Positions 1-7,520 of a stretch of 64,000 nt of DNA are shown here, piece after piece. Made by a program: the position numbers and the translations under genes. How positions within the stretch are numbered: position 1 is the first letter of the stretch; each line of letters begins with the position of its first letter. Under the pieces are notes generated by a model. That model did not search any database and was not told where the DNA came from. It was given only the letters and a program-made list of their open reading frames with translations. Source of the stretch: Nocardioides sp. (GTDB lineage Bacteria > Actinomycetota > Actinomycetes > Propionibacteriales > Nocardioidaceae); the NCBI GenBank assembly GCA_037045645.1, contig JBAOIH010000001.1:992001-1056000 (forward strand). The letters are read 5' to 3'.

Positions 1-207
1 GAAGGCGACGGTGGAGTACGCGTGGTACCACCGCACGTGGAAGTCGGTGGGCCGCAGCGACACGACGTCGGCCTCCGCGTCCGGACCGAACTGGTTCACC
101 AGGATCACCACGAGCAGGTTGACCAGCACACCGCTGGCGCCGACGGCCGCGAAGCGTGCCAGCAGGATCCAGTTGCGGCGGTGCAGCCGGCTTCGCAGGC
201 TCGTCAC
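1..207 (-). CDS. GtrA-family membrane protein (partial, 3' end outside window)
   Basis: Sixty-nine codons of a protein read leftwards and run off the window. After a basic N-terminus (RSRLHRRNW) comes a hydrophobic segment at about residues 13-36 with the F-x-VG-x-SG-x-VN pattern (RFAAVGASGVLVN) that opens GtrA-like proteins, small four-helix membrane proteins linked to flippase or glycosyl-lipid transport for cell-surface polysaccharides. The GTG start (205-207) overlaps the TGA of the upstream gene by four bases, so the two are translationally coupled. Only the first helix and a loop are visible, so the family call is tentative. Confidence 0.6.
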   Translation of the reverse strand, partial: MTSLRSRLHRRNWILLARFAAVGASGVLVNLLVVILVNQFGPDAEADVVSLRPTDFHVRWYHAYSTVAF

Positions 208-758
208 GCGACCTTCTTCGGACGGCTGAAGAAGAGGATCAGGAGGACGACCAGCCAGAGGGCGCCGATGCCGCCGAGCAGGAACGTGCCGACGATGCCG
301 GCGAACATCCCGCCGAAGAACGAGGCGAAGCGCGGCGCCTTCCCGATCTCGACGTCCCCTCCGCCGTCGGCTTTGCATGTGATTGACACCGCGGTGGAGT
401 GCGGCGTGAAGGTCCAGGCTCCGCGCATCTCGACGGAGCCGAACGTACGCGTGTAGCCCGCCAACGGTGTCGCCATCGTCAACTCCTCGGCCGACTCCAA
501 GTCGGTGATCGTGCAGTCGGCGCTTGACTCGACGAGTGGCTCCCACACCATCCGTGGTTCGGTGCCCTCCAACGCGATGGGATGCGGCTGACCGTCACGT
601 GCGACCCGGGCGTCCGTGTGGCTCATCCCTTTGAGCAGCAGCACCATCATCACCACGAAGACGGTCACCGCCAGGGCAAGCATGATCGCCGGACCGAGGA
701 ACCACTTGACGTTCGGACGGAACTTCACGGGTGGGGCTGGCGTGTAGGACACCCGCAC
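204..758 (-). CDS. Two-helix membrane protein with extracytoplasmic domain
   Basis: A 184-residue protein of unrecognised family. Hydrophobic segments lie at about residues 20-43 and 150-178, with a roughly 105-residue hydrophilic region between them carrying two cysteines (SADC and SITC) that could form a disulfide outside the cell. The C-terminus is short and basic (RPKKVA). The start is GTG at 756-758; no nearer ATG fits the frame. It lies 22 bases after the VanW-family gene and overlaps the GtrA-like gene by GTGA, so the three look like one leftward operon acting at the cell envelope. No enzymatic motif is visible, and the function is unknown. Confidence 0.7.
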   Translation of the reverse strand: MRVSYTPAPPVKFRPNVKWFLGPAIMLALAVTVFVVMMVLLLKGMSHTDARVARDGQPHPIALEGTEPRMVWEPLVESSADCTITDLESAEELTMATPLAGYTRTFGSVEMRGAWTFTPHSTAVSITCKADGGGDVEIGKAPRFASFFGGMFAGIVGTFLLGGIGALWLVVLLILFFSRPKKVA

Positions 759-780
759 ATCGTGCCCGAGGTGTCGCGAG

Positions 781-1665
781 TTAGTCCGACAACTCTCGGA
801 TGGGCACGTCGGCGGCGGGTTGGTAGATGACCAGCGCGCAGTTGGACTTCACCAACTCTTCGCCCACTTGCTGCCCCGTATGACGATCGAACACCCTGCG
901 CCAGATCTCGTTGCTCCGAAAGACCTCGCCGTGATGGCGTACGAACTCCTCGCGCCGGGCCTCGACCTTGTAGGAGTGCGCCGGAGTCCGATCGGCGAGG
1001 AGTTCCCCGTGCAGATAGCGCTCGCCGACGCCCACGCGAAGCGCGAAGGTGAGGTCGGTGTCGTTGCGTACGACCAGGTCGACGTAGTTGTAGACGATCG
1101 AGCACCCCACCCCCCACGGCAGCACCCGGCCGGCGTCAGGGAACGGGTCGAAGGAGTGCTCCGAGCGTTCGACGATGGTCAATGGCGAGTGCAGGAACAT
1201 CCAGTGCAGCAGGTTCGCCAGTTGACAGATGCCGCCGCCGACACCCGCTTCGGCTTCACCGTTGGAGAGTTTCATCCCGTCGACATAGCCCTTGCGGCGG
1301 GTACAGTTCCCGACGACATGGTTGAACGAGAAGGTCTCGCCCGGCGCGATCACCACGCCGTCGACCTGCGCTGACGCGAGCCGCAGGTTGGTCACCTTGC
1401 TGTGCTGCAGGTGCATCTGGTCGGGGTCGAGTTCGCGCAACAACAGCGAGGCGTGCCGCTTGATGCGTACGGGGGTCTCGCTCTCGGCCTTGCCCGCCCA
1501 GCGCACCCGTCCGCTGACACCGTCTCGCAGCCACAGGACGCGACGTTTGGCGCGCAGCACCCGCATCGCGACGGGGAAGAGCCAGGGGTGGCGCTGCGTC
1601 AACCGTGGCGGTGCGCTCAATCGCGGCGGGAGGGTGAACTGGCTCACGCTCCCATTGACGCACAT
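781..1665 (-). CDS. VanW family protein
   Basis: The central and C-terminal region carries the VanW-type core: an APGETFSF stretch, then RRKGYVDGM, GVGGGICQLANLLHW and a conserved HSFDPFPD-to-YNYVDL segment. VanW proteins occur in some glycopeptide-resistance clusters and widely in Gram-positive bacteria; their biochemical role is unknown. The open frame extends upstream to 1857, but that part is low complexity and unlike the family, and a TTGACT element overlaps that ATG. I therefore place the start at ATG 1663-1665; ATG 1672-1674 and GTG 1645-1647 are alternatives, and none has a strong Shine-Dalgarno. It heads the leftward group with the two-helix protein and the GtrA-like gene. Confidence 0.75.
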   Translation of the reverse strand: MCVNGSVSQFTLPPRLSAPPRLTQRHPWLFPVAMRVLRAKRRVLWLRDGVSGRVRWAGKAESETPVRIKRHASLLLRELDPDQMHLQHSKVTNLRLASAQVDGVVIAPGETFSFNHVVGNCTRRKGYVDGMKLSNGEAEAGVGGGICQLANLLHWMFLHSPLTIVERSEHSFDPFPDAGRVLPWGVGCSIVYNYVDLVVRNDTDLTFALRVGVGERYLHGELLADRTPAHSYKVEARREEFVRHHGEVFRSNEIWRRVFDRHTGQQVGEELVKSNCALVIYQPAADVPIRELSD

Positions 1666-2027
1666 TGGCCACATCAGGTTGCTCACGTTGCGGATCTCGA
1701 ACCCGTCGAAGCCCAGCGCAGGGGTTGTTGCACGGGCTGTGCCCCGGGGCTTGTTTTCGCGGCGGCCCCACGCCGGAGCAACCGGCGGCGGATGCGCGTG
1801 ACGCTGATGGGAAGGCTGACACACGTTTGCACTGTTGAGTAAAAACTTAGTCAACATTCCCGCAATGCCTTGTCAGAGCGGTGCGGGTCTCACCAAGATG
1901 GCCGCAGGGCCACCTGGGTGCTGGGGTTTGAGGTGTTGCCGACGGATGGGTGGGGTCATCCGATCGGGGCGTGGACACGCAGGGATGCGGACTGTCCGCT
2001 GCGGCCACGACGAAGTGGGGGCTTCAC
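1666..2027. other. Intergenic region with near-palindrome
   Basis: About 360 bases without a convincing gene. A near-palindrome at 1834-1855 (GTTGAGTAA, AAAC, TTAGTCAAC; one mismatch per arm) sits in an AT-rich patch, unusual for this genome, and is a candidate operator. The rest is GC-rich and shows no RNA gene or repeat that I can recognise. Confidence 0.4.
1818..1848 (-). promoter_or_regulatory. Possible promoter for the VanW group
   Basis: On the minus strand TTGACT is followed after about 17 bases by TGCAAA. The -35 is near consensus and the -10 is poor. It overlaps the near-palindrome at 1834-1855 and would start transcripts upstream of the VanW start chosen here. Weak evidence. Confidence 0.3.
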
Positions 2028-2651
2028 GTGTCTGAACAATTGCAGGGAATTTCACGACGCAGACTGGCGCAGGGGGCGGCTTGGGCCGCGCCGACGATCG
2101 TGTTGGCCACCGCCGCGCCTGCACTGGCTGCCAGCGATATGCCGGCGTGCCCAACGTGTCTCAACGCCGGTGTCGGTGGCCTCTTCACCGCGCAGGCGAT
2201 TGCTGCTCTTGGCACTGCCAACGTCTCGGGCACGTCCGGGTTCAACGTCGACTCGACCGGCTGCGACCTGAGCCTGTTCGTGCCGACGTACACCACCGCC
2301 GGACTCGGCGGCACCATGACGTGGTCGGACGGCAGCACCACCGCTATGTCGGCGGTCGCGCTCGGGGGCGGCACATTGGGCCAGATCAGCGCGATCAGTG
2401 GCAACTACACGACCAACAACGCGACGTTCCCCGACGGGTTCTACGGGGGGACGCTCGGCAAACACCCGACGAAGTTGTGCTTCGACGTGCAGATGTTCTT
2501 CATGTTGATCGGGATGATCCCGATGCCCGCATGCAACTACCGCATCTGCTACGACATCTGCGGAGTCGTGGGTGTTGGAGTCATCGGCTTCGGCACCGGG
2601 ACGGTGAACTGGACCGGGACCTTGTGCAACGGCACGGTCACGCCGCTGTAG
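2028..2651 (+). CDS. Tat-exported, cysteine-rich protein of unknown function
   Basis: A 207-residue protein starting at GTG 2028, nine bases after a GGGG tract that can serve as Shine-Dalgarno. Residues 7-35 form a twin-arginine signal (SRRRLAQGAAW, then a hydrophobic stretch ending in APALAAS). The mature part is rich in Gly, Thr and Asn, with eight cysteines including CPTC near its N-terminus and CNYRICYDIC near the C-terminus, as expected for a disulfide-stabilised exported protein folded before export or binding a cofactor. I recognise no enzymatic domain. It stands alone between divergently and co-oriented neighbours. Confidence 0.7.
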   Translation: MSEQLQGISRRRLAQGAAWAAPTIVLATAAPALAASDMPACPTCLNAGVGGLFTAQAIAALGTANVSGTSGFNVDSTGCDLSLFVPTYTTAGLGGTMTWSDGSTTAMSAVALGGGTLGQISAISGNYTTNNATFPDGFYGGTLGKHPTKLCFDVQMFFMLIGMIPMPACNYRICYDICGVVGVGVIGFGTGTVNWTGTLCNGTVTPL

Positions 2652-2723
2652 CCCGGTCAGGTCGCGGGCGCCCCGGCGATTTTTGAGGTGCGCCACCCCT
2701 GAGGCCCGGGGTTGAATGCGGAG

Positions 2724-3369
2724 ATGAGCAACCTTCTCCCCATGCTGGATTTGCGTGTCGTCGCCGGCGACCTGGAGTTGCGGGGGATCAGCGACGACGA
2801 CCTGGGCGTGCTTGCCGACGTCGCGCTCGGCGGAGTGCACGACCCGGCACGTACGCCGTTCACTGTGCCGTGGACCGATGCGCCGGCTGAGGAATTGCCG
2901 CTGCGCTTCGCGCAGTACCACTGGCGTACGCGTGCCGACTGGTCACCGGATTCCTGGGCGCTCAATCTGGGTGTCTGGCTGGACGGACGTTTGCTCGGAG
3001 TGCAGGGCTGCACCGCGTCCGACTATCTGGTCACGCGAACGGCCGAAACCGGGTCCTGGCTCGGACGGGCTGCTCAAGGCCGTGGAATCGGGACGCGGAT
3101 GCGACAGATGCTGTGCGCGTTCCTCTTCGACCACCTTGACGCCGCGGTCATCACCTCGGGCTACTTCGTCGACAATCCCGCGTCTGGAGCGGTGTCGCGC
3201 AAGGTGGGCTATCGCGAGAATGGTGTCGAACGGCGACAACGTCGCCCCGGTGAGCTTCGCGTCGTGCCAGCACATGGTGCTGTCGCGTGACGATTTCGTA
3301 CGGGGGGAGCCGATCGAGGTGCACGGGCTGGCCGCTTTCCGGCTCTCGATCGGCCTCGATTCGGACTGA
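2724..3369 (+). pseudogene. GNAT acetyltransferase broken by a frameshift near 3262
   Basis: The first frame from ATG 2724 encodes an N-acetyltransferase-like protein: a beta-strand region (LGVWLDGRLLGVQG), an acetyl-CoA loop (GRAAQGRGIGTRMR) and the C-terminal DNPASGAVSRKVGY segment. At about 3255-3266 the expected continuation moves to the +1 frame, where CQHMVLSRDDFVRGEP leads to a stop at 3367-3369; the original frame ends instead at 3290. The two frames join into one normal-length GNAT of about 215 residues, similar to ribosomal-protein-alanine-acetyltransferase-like proteins. Either a real one-base change near the 3' end or a sequencing error explains this. The acetyltransferase core is intact, so some activity may remain. 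Confidence 0.65.
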
Positions 3370-3378
3370 CTCGCCTGC

Positions 3379-3398
3379 TCTGGCACAATCGCGCGTTG
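3379..3398 (+). promoter_or_regulatory. Promoter-like motif upstream of rpsP
   Basis: The sequence CTCTGGCACAATCGCGC lies about 140 bases before rpsP. CACAAT is a plausible -10. A nearly identical motif (CTCTGGCAGACTTCCGC) lies about 170 bases before rplS, which suggests shared control of two ribosomal-protein operons. Confidence 0.35.
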
Positions 3399-3524
3399 AG
3401 TCGTGGCGTCGTACGGACCCTCTCACCCGGACGGCGCAGCGCCCCTCGAGACCACCGACGAAGGTATCCCCACCTGGGTTCGGTGCCTCATCACGTACAC
3501 AAGATTCCAAGGAGACACCCACAC

Positions 3525-4043
3525 GTGTCCGTCAAGATCCGTTTGAAGCGCCTGGGCAAGATCCGGGTGCCGCAATACCGCATCGTCGTCGTCGACTCGC
3601 GCAAGAAGCGCGACGGTCGCGTCCTCGAAGAGATCGGCAAGTACCACCCCAAGGAGGACCCCTCCTATATCGAGGTCAACTCGGAGCGGGCGCTGTACTG
3701 GCTCGGTGTCGGCGCGCAGCCGTCCGACCCGGTGGCCGCGATCCTCAAGGTGACCGGCGACTGGCAAAAGCACAAGGGTGAGCCCGGCGCTGAGGGCACC
3801 CTGAAGGTCAAGGAGCCCAAGCGCTCCAAGCTCGACATCTTCAACGAGGCGCTGGCCCAGGCGGCCAACGAGCCGAAGACCGAGGCCGTGACGAAGAAGT
3901 CGTCGAAGGCAGCCCAGAAGGCCGAAACTCCGGCCGAGGAGGCGCCTGCCGTGCCCGCCGACGAGACCCCCGAGGGTGCTGCCGAAGCTGCTGAGGCCGC
4001 TGAGGAGATCACCGCCGAGGACGCCGGCAAGAGCGAGTCGTGA
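3525..4043 (+). CDS. rpsP: 30S ribosomal protein S16
   Basis: A 172-residue protein whose first 85 residues are the S16 fold (VKIRLKRLGKIRVPQYRIVV, then RDGRVLEEIGKYHP and ALYWLGVGAQPSDPV). S16 binds 16S rRNA and stabilises the small subunit. The start is GTG 3525, preceded by a clear AAGGAGA Shine-Dalgarno at 3509-3515. Residues from about 110 form an Ala/Glu/Lys-rich tail absent from the E. coli protein (82 residues) but common in actinobacteria. The gene opens an operon with khpA, whose start overlaps its stop. Confidence 0.97.
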   Translation: MSVKIRLKRLGKIRVPQYRIVVVDSRKKRDGRVLEEIGKYHPKEDPSYIEVNSERALYWLGVGAQPSDPVAAILKVTGDWQKHKGEPGAEGTLKVKEPKRSKLDIFNEALAQAANEPKTEAVTKKSSKAAQKAETPAEEAPAVPADETPEGAAEAAEAAEEITAEDAGKSES

Positions 4044-4288
4044 CCATGCTTGCCGAAGCGCTTGAGCATCTCGTCCGGGGCGTCGTGGACAACCCCGACG
4101 AGGTGAGCGTGCGTGACAAGCAGTTGCGTCGCGGCTCAGTGCTGGAGGTCCGGGTCAACCCCGCCGACCTTGGCAAGGTGATCGGCCGCAACGGGCGTAC
4201 GGCCACCGCGTTCCGCACGGTCATCTCGGCCCTCGCGGGCCGTGACGGCGCGCGGATCGACTTCGTGGACGTGGACCGCGGCCGTTAG
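4040..4288 (+). CDS. khpA: KH-domain RNA-binding protein KhpA
   Basis: An 82-residue single KH domain. It shows the type II KH arrangement with the nucleic-acid-binding loop DLGKVIGRNGRTA at about residues 43-55. In Gram-positive bacteria KhpA pairs with KhpB and affects cell division and small-RNA metabolism. The GTG start at 4040 overlaps the rpsP stop (GTGA); ATG 4046 (MLAEALEHLVRG) is the other likely start. The last 25 bases with the stop codon, plus two more, are duplicated 59 bases downstream. Confidence 0.92.
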   Translation: MTMLAEALEHLVRGVVDNPDEVSVRDKQLRRGSVLEVRVNPADLGKVIGRNGRTATAFRTVISALAGRDGARIDFVDVDRGR

Positions 4289-4349
4289 GCCGCGGGGAGC
4301 GGAGACGAACAATCGGGCTCAGCGTGGACGTGGACCGCGGCCGTTAGGC
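4264..4349 (+). repeat. Direct duplication of the khpA 3' end
   Basis: A 27-base sequence covering the last codons and the stop of khpA (4264-4290) recurs exactly at 4323-4349. The 59-base offset is not a multiple of three, so the copy is a non-coding fragment left by a local duplication or by replacement between relatives. Confidence 0.85.
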
Positions 4350-4359
4350 GATCGCAAGA

Positions 4360-4395
4360 CAGAACGGGCGTCACCTTCGGGTGGCGCCCGTTCTG
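4360..4395 (+). terminator. Rho-independent-type terminator after rpsP-khpA
   Basis: A 16-bp stem (CAGAACGGGCGTCACC pairing with GGTGGCGCCCGTTCTG, one T-G pair) closed by a TTCG tetraloop, followed by CTTTCTGC. This ends the rpsP-khpA transcription unit. Confidence 0.85.
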
Positions 4396-4404
4396 CTTTC
4401 TGCA

Positions 4405-4504
4405 GCTGTTGGAGTCCCCGGCTGGCCGGTGACTTTCACGGTTAGTAACCAATGCATCGGTTACACACCATGAGACTCCCCGGCCAGCCGGGGACTCCAA
4501 CAGC
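4405..4504. repeat. 100-bp element with 25-bp perfect terminal inverted repeats
   Basis: Bases 4405-4429 and 4480-4504 are exact reverse complements. The 50-base centre contains a smaller dyad (GGTTAGTAACC at 4440-4450 and CGGTTAC at 4458-4464). There is no ORF inside. The layout resembles a miniature inverted-repeat or palindromic element, but no target-site duplication is visible at the edges. It separates the rpsP-khpA terminator from the phosphatase gene. Confidence 0.8.
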
Positions 4505-4549
4505 GTGGTGCGCCCCGATGCACACCCCCGCACCCAGGAGACTGGACCC

Positions 4550-5224
4550 GTGGATCTCGTCCTGATCAGACACGCCCAATCGAGCAACAACCACCTCTGG
4601 GCCCAGACTGGGGGCACCAGTGGTCGCGACCCCGAACCCGATCTCACCGAACTCGGCGAGCAGCAGGCCGAGGCCCTGGCGCAGTGGGCGCGATCGTCCT
4701 GGTTGGCCCCGCGCGCGATCTATTCGAGCCTGATGACTCGGGCGCTCCGCACCGCAGCGCCTCTGGCGCAAGCCCTTGATGTGGCGCTGATCGGTCACAG
4801 CGCGGCGTACGAGGTCGGTGGCCCCTACGTCGAGGACGATGAGGGGGTTCGCCGTCACCACCCGGGCATCGGCCGCGACGCGGCAATCGGTCTGGCGCCG
4901 ACGCTGAGTTGGCCGGACGACGTTGAGCCGGGCTCGTGGTGGTCGGGGCCGGTGGAGGACGGCGCGGATGCCGTACGCCGGCGCGCGGCCAACGTGATCG
5001 CCGACCTGGATCGCCGACACCCGGGAGAGCAGCAGGTGGCGCTCGTGACGCACGGCTTCTTCACCCAGTTCCTGGTCCAGAGCCTGCTCGGGATCCCCGA
5101 CATGACGGGATGGATCCGGATCAACAACACCGGCGTCAGTCGCATCCACGTGGACGGCACGGTCCGCATCGCCGTCGACATCAATCGCCTGGATCACCTG
5201 ACGGGCGACCAGATCACAGACTGA
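4550..5224 (+). CDS. Histidine phosphatase family protein
   Basis: A 224-residue phosphoglycerate-mutase-like phosphatase. The catalytic N-terminal motif LVLIRHAQSSNN carries the phospho-accepting histidine (RH at residues 7-8), and the second histidine is in LVTHGFFTQFL near residue 168. Such enzymes remove phosphate from small molecules or proteins; the substrate cannot be read from sequence. The start is GTG 4550 with an AGGAG Shine-Dalgarno nine bases upstream. It lies just after the inverted-repeat element and shortly before rimM, interrupting the usual khpA-rimM order. Confidence 0.85.
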   Translation: MDLVLIRHAQSSNNHLWAQTGGTSGRDPEPDLTELGEQQAEALAQWARSSWLAPRAIYSSLMTRALRTAAPLAQALDVALIGHSAAYEVGGPYVEDDEGVRRHHPGIGRDAAIGLAPTLSWPDDVEPGSWWSGPVEDGADAVRRRAANVIADLDRRHPGEQQVALVTHGFFTQFLVQSLLGIPDMTGWIRINNTGVSRIHVDGTVRIAVDINRLDHLTGDQITD

Positions 5225-5225
5225 C

Positions 5226-5231
5226 TAGGCT
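5226..5231 (+). promoter_or_regulatory. -10 element (TAGGCT) of a leaderless rimM transcript
   Basis: TAGGCT lies seven bases before the GTG of rimM, and no Shine-Dalgarno is present. Transcription would start at or next to the start codon. Confidence 0.5.
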
Positions 5232-5238
5232 GCGGTGC

Positions 5239-5787
5239 GTGGATCCGGTCGAGGTAGTGGTGGGTCGCGTCGGCAAACCGCATGGCCTTCGCGGTGAGGT
5301 GACGATCGACGTACGCACCGACGAGCCCGACGCGCGCTTCGCGCCCGGAGTGGTGCTCAGAGTCGAGCCCCCGCGCGGATCAGCCTGGTCGGCCAGGACC
5401 GTCACGGTGACCAGCACGCGATGGCATCAAGGGATTCTGCTGGCCAGGTTCGAGCAGGTCGCCGACCGCACTGGGGCTGAGGGCGCGCGCGGGCTGATCC
5501 TGTACGCCGACATCCCCGCTGACGCGACACCCGAGGACCCCGACGAGTTCTACGACCACCAACTCGTGGGGCTCACGGCGTACGACCTGGACACCGACAC
5601 GGTGCTGGGGACTGTGACAGCGATCGCGCACAACGCGGCCCAGGACCTGCTGACGATCCGTACGCCCGACGGTCGCGACGCCCTCGTGCCGTTCGTGACC
5701 GCGCTCGTGCCCGAGGTCGACGTTGGAAACGGCCGCATCGTGATCGCGGATCGTCCGGGCTTGGTGACGCCCTTCCCCGAGGACTGA
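5239..5787 (+). CDS. rimM: Ribosome maturation factor RimM
   Basis: A 182-residue protein with the RimM N-terminal beta-barrel motif VVVGRVGKPHGLRGEV and a C-terminal PRC-barrel that includes the conserved VPFVTALVPEVD segment. RimM helps assemble the 30S head and binds S19. The GTG start at 5239 directly precedes the conserved motif and follows a TAGGCT element, so the mRNA is probably leaderless. The gene is followed after six bases by trmD, the usual partner. Confidence 0.95.
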   Translation: MDPVEVVVGRVGKPHGLRGEVTIDVRTDEPDARFAPGVVLRVEPPRGSAWSARTVTVTSTRWHQGILLARFEQVADRTGAEGARGLILYADIPADATPEDPDEFYDHQLVGLTAYDLDTDTVLGTVTAIAHNAAQDLLTIRTPDGRDALVPFVTALVPEVDVGNGRIVIADRPGLVTPFPED

Positions 5788-5793
5788 GGCGAC

Positions 5794-6960
5794 GTGCGCA
5801 TCGACGTCCTCTCGATCTTCCCGGACTATCTGGCACCACTGAAACTCTCGTTGCCGGGCAAGGCGATCGAGTCTGGCCTCCTCGAACTCCGTGTGCACGA
5901 CCTTCGTGACTGGACGACTGATCGCCACCGCACCGTCGACGACACGCCCTACGGCGGCGGCGCGGGCATGGTGATGAAACCCGAGCCCTGGGGTGCGGCG
6001 TTGGGTGAGGTTGCAGCCGGGGCGACCATCATCTTCACCACCCCCGGTGGCGCACCCTTCACCCAAGCGATGGCGCACGAACTCGCTACTCACGACCACC
6101 TCGTCTTCGCCTGCGGGCGCTATGAGGGCATCGACCAGAGAGTGATCGAACACGCCGCCACGATCGGCGAGGTCCGCGAGATCTCGCTGGGCGACTACGT
6201 GCTCAACGGCGGAGAAGTGGCCGCGTTGGCGATCACCGAGGCGGTCGTACGTCTGCTCCCGGGATTCATGGGCAACGCCGAGTCGCTGGTGGAGGAGTCG
6301 CACGAGGACGGGCTGCTCGAATACCCCGTCTACACCAAGCCCGCCTTGTGGCACGGCCGCGAGGTGCCGTCCGTCCTGCTGAGCGGCGATCACGGGCGCA
6401 TCGCCGAGTGGCGACACGAGCAGCGGATCAGGCGTACGGCCGAGCGTCGCCCCGACCTGGTGCCTGCCAGCCAGGTCTCAGGCGAGTGGGCCATCGAGTC
6501 CGCGCACCCGGCCGACGCGCCCGAGTTGCTGGTGCTCCAGCGTGCCTGCTGGATGCAGGAGGCGCTGGCCAACGACCACCTCGGCATCCCGGCGCTGCAC
6601 GAGGATCTCGATGACGTACGGGCGTGGCTGGGCGTGTGGAACACATCGCTCGTACGCGTGGCCGGACGCCTCGTGGGCGCTGTTCGGGCGCGGCTGGTCG
6701 AGGACGCCTGGGACATTGGTCGCATCATGGTGGCCCCGGACCTGCAAGGCCGCGGTCTGGGTCGAGCTTTGCTGGAGCACGCCGAGCGACAGGCGCCGCC
6801 GACGGCACGTCGGCTCGTGCTCTTCACCGGTGCGCGCAGCGAGCGCAACATCCGGATGTATCGCAAGGCCGGTTATCGGCCCGTCCCTGACGGCCAGAGC
6901 CCCGACGACGGGGGCCGTTGGGCCGGGCGCGTCCTCCTGGTCAAGCGGATTTCTCGCTGA
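5794..6960 (+). CDS. trmD: tRNA (guanine37-N1)-methyltransferase TrmD fused to a GNAT acetyltransferase domain
   Basis: A 388-residue fusion. Residues 1-228 are TrmD, a SPOUT methyltransferase that makes m1G37 in tRNA and prevents frameshifting; the knot motifs GRYEGIDQR (108-116) and SLGDYVLNGGE (131-141) are intact. Residues 232-388 form a GNAT acetyltransferase, with the acetyl-CoA loop APDLQGRGLGRALLE at 314-328 and a typical RNIRMYRKAGYRPV end. E. coli TrmD is 255 residues, so the extra 150 or so are a full second domain. What it acetylates is unknown. The start is GTG 5794, six bases after rimM. Confidence 0.95.
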   Translation: MRIDVLSIFPDYLAPLKLSLPGKAIESGLLELRVHDLRDWTTDRHRTVDDTPYGGGAGMVMKPEPWGAALGEVAAGATIIFTTPGGAPFTQAMAHELATHDHLVFACGRYEGIDQRVIEHAATIGEVREISLGDYVLNGGEVAALAITEAVVRLLPGFMGNAESLVEESHEDGLLEYPVYTKPALWHGREVPSVLLSGDHGRIAEWRHEQRIRRTAERRPDLVPASQVSGEWAIESAHPADAPELLVLQRACWMQEALANDHLGIPALHEDLDDVRAWLGVWNTSLVRVAGRLVGAVRARLVEDAWDIGRIMVAPDLQGRGLGRALLEHAERQAPPTARRLVLFTGARSERNIRMYRKAGYRPVPDGQSPDDGGRWAGRVLLVKRISR

Positions 6961-6970
6961 CGCCTGTCCT

Positions 6971-6990
6971 CTGGCAGACTTCCGCCTTGG
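6971..6990 (+). promoter_or_regulatory. Promoter-like motif upstream of rplS
   Basis: CTCTGGCAGACTTCCGC matches the element before rpsP in 13 of 17 positions. It lies in a leader of about 180 bases between trmD and rplS. CAGACT is a plausible -10. Confidence 0.35.
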
Positions 6991-7141
6991 TCCACACCAG
7001 TGCTGAGATCGCCCGGAGACACGCCCCGGGGATCGCCGAGCCGCACCTGCCACAGGGGGCGCGCCGGCCGGCCGTCACGGAGGACCGCACCACCGTACGC
7101 AACTATCCGCGAGCGACCTGTGGCGATCGCGAGGAGCAGAT

Positions 7142-7492
7142 ATGAACCCGCTCGTTTCCGAGATCGGTGCCGCCGCGAAGCGCACCGACGTCCCCGACTT
7201 CCGCGCCGGCGACACCGTCAAGGTCCACGTCAAGGTCATCGAGGGCAGCCGTTCGCGTGTCCAGGTGTTCCAGGGCGTCGTGATCCGCGTGCACGGTGCC
7301 GGTGTCGGACGCACCTTCACCGTCCGCAAGGTCTCGTTCGGCGTCGGTGTCGAGCGCACCTTCCCGCTGAACTCCCCGATCTTCGAGCAGATCGAGGTCG
7401 TGACCCGCGGTGACGTACGCCGCGCCAAGCTCTACTACCTGCGCAACCTGCGCGGCAAGGCTGCCAAGATCAAGGAGCGTCGCGAGGCGTGA
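7142..7492 (+). CDS. rplS: 50S ribosomal protein L19
   Basis: A 116-residue protein of full family length. It shows the L19 hallmarks FRAGDTVKVHVKVIEG, RVQVFQGVVI and the C-terminal KLYYLRNLRGKAAKIKE. L19 lies at the interface of the ribosomal subunits. The ATG follows a GAGGAG Shine-Dalgarno. A leader of roughly 180 bases separates it from trmD and contains the promoter-like element shared with rpsP. Confidence 0.98.
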   Translation: MNPLVSEIGAAAKRTDVPDFRAGDTVKVHVKVIEGSRSRVQVFQGVVIRVHGAGVGRTFTVRKVSFGVGVERTFPLNSPIFEQIEVVTRGDVRRAKLYYLRNLRGKAAKIKERREA

Positions 7493-7508
7493 TCGGACGG
7501 CCTGCGTT

Positions 7509-7514
7509 TAGGCT
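7509..7514 (+). promoter_or_regulatory. -10 element (TAGGCT) of a leaderless lepB transcript
   Basis: TAGGCT is six bases before the lepB GTG, with no Shine-Dalgarno between. This supports GTG 7521 as the true start. Confidence 0.5.
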
Positions 7515-7520
7515 TCCTGC

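Noticed and set aside
1666..1857. N-terminal extension of the VanW-family frame
   Set aside because: It is low complexity, unlike the family, and overlaps a promoter-like TTGACT.
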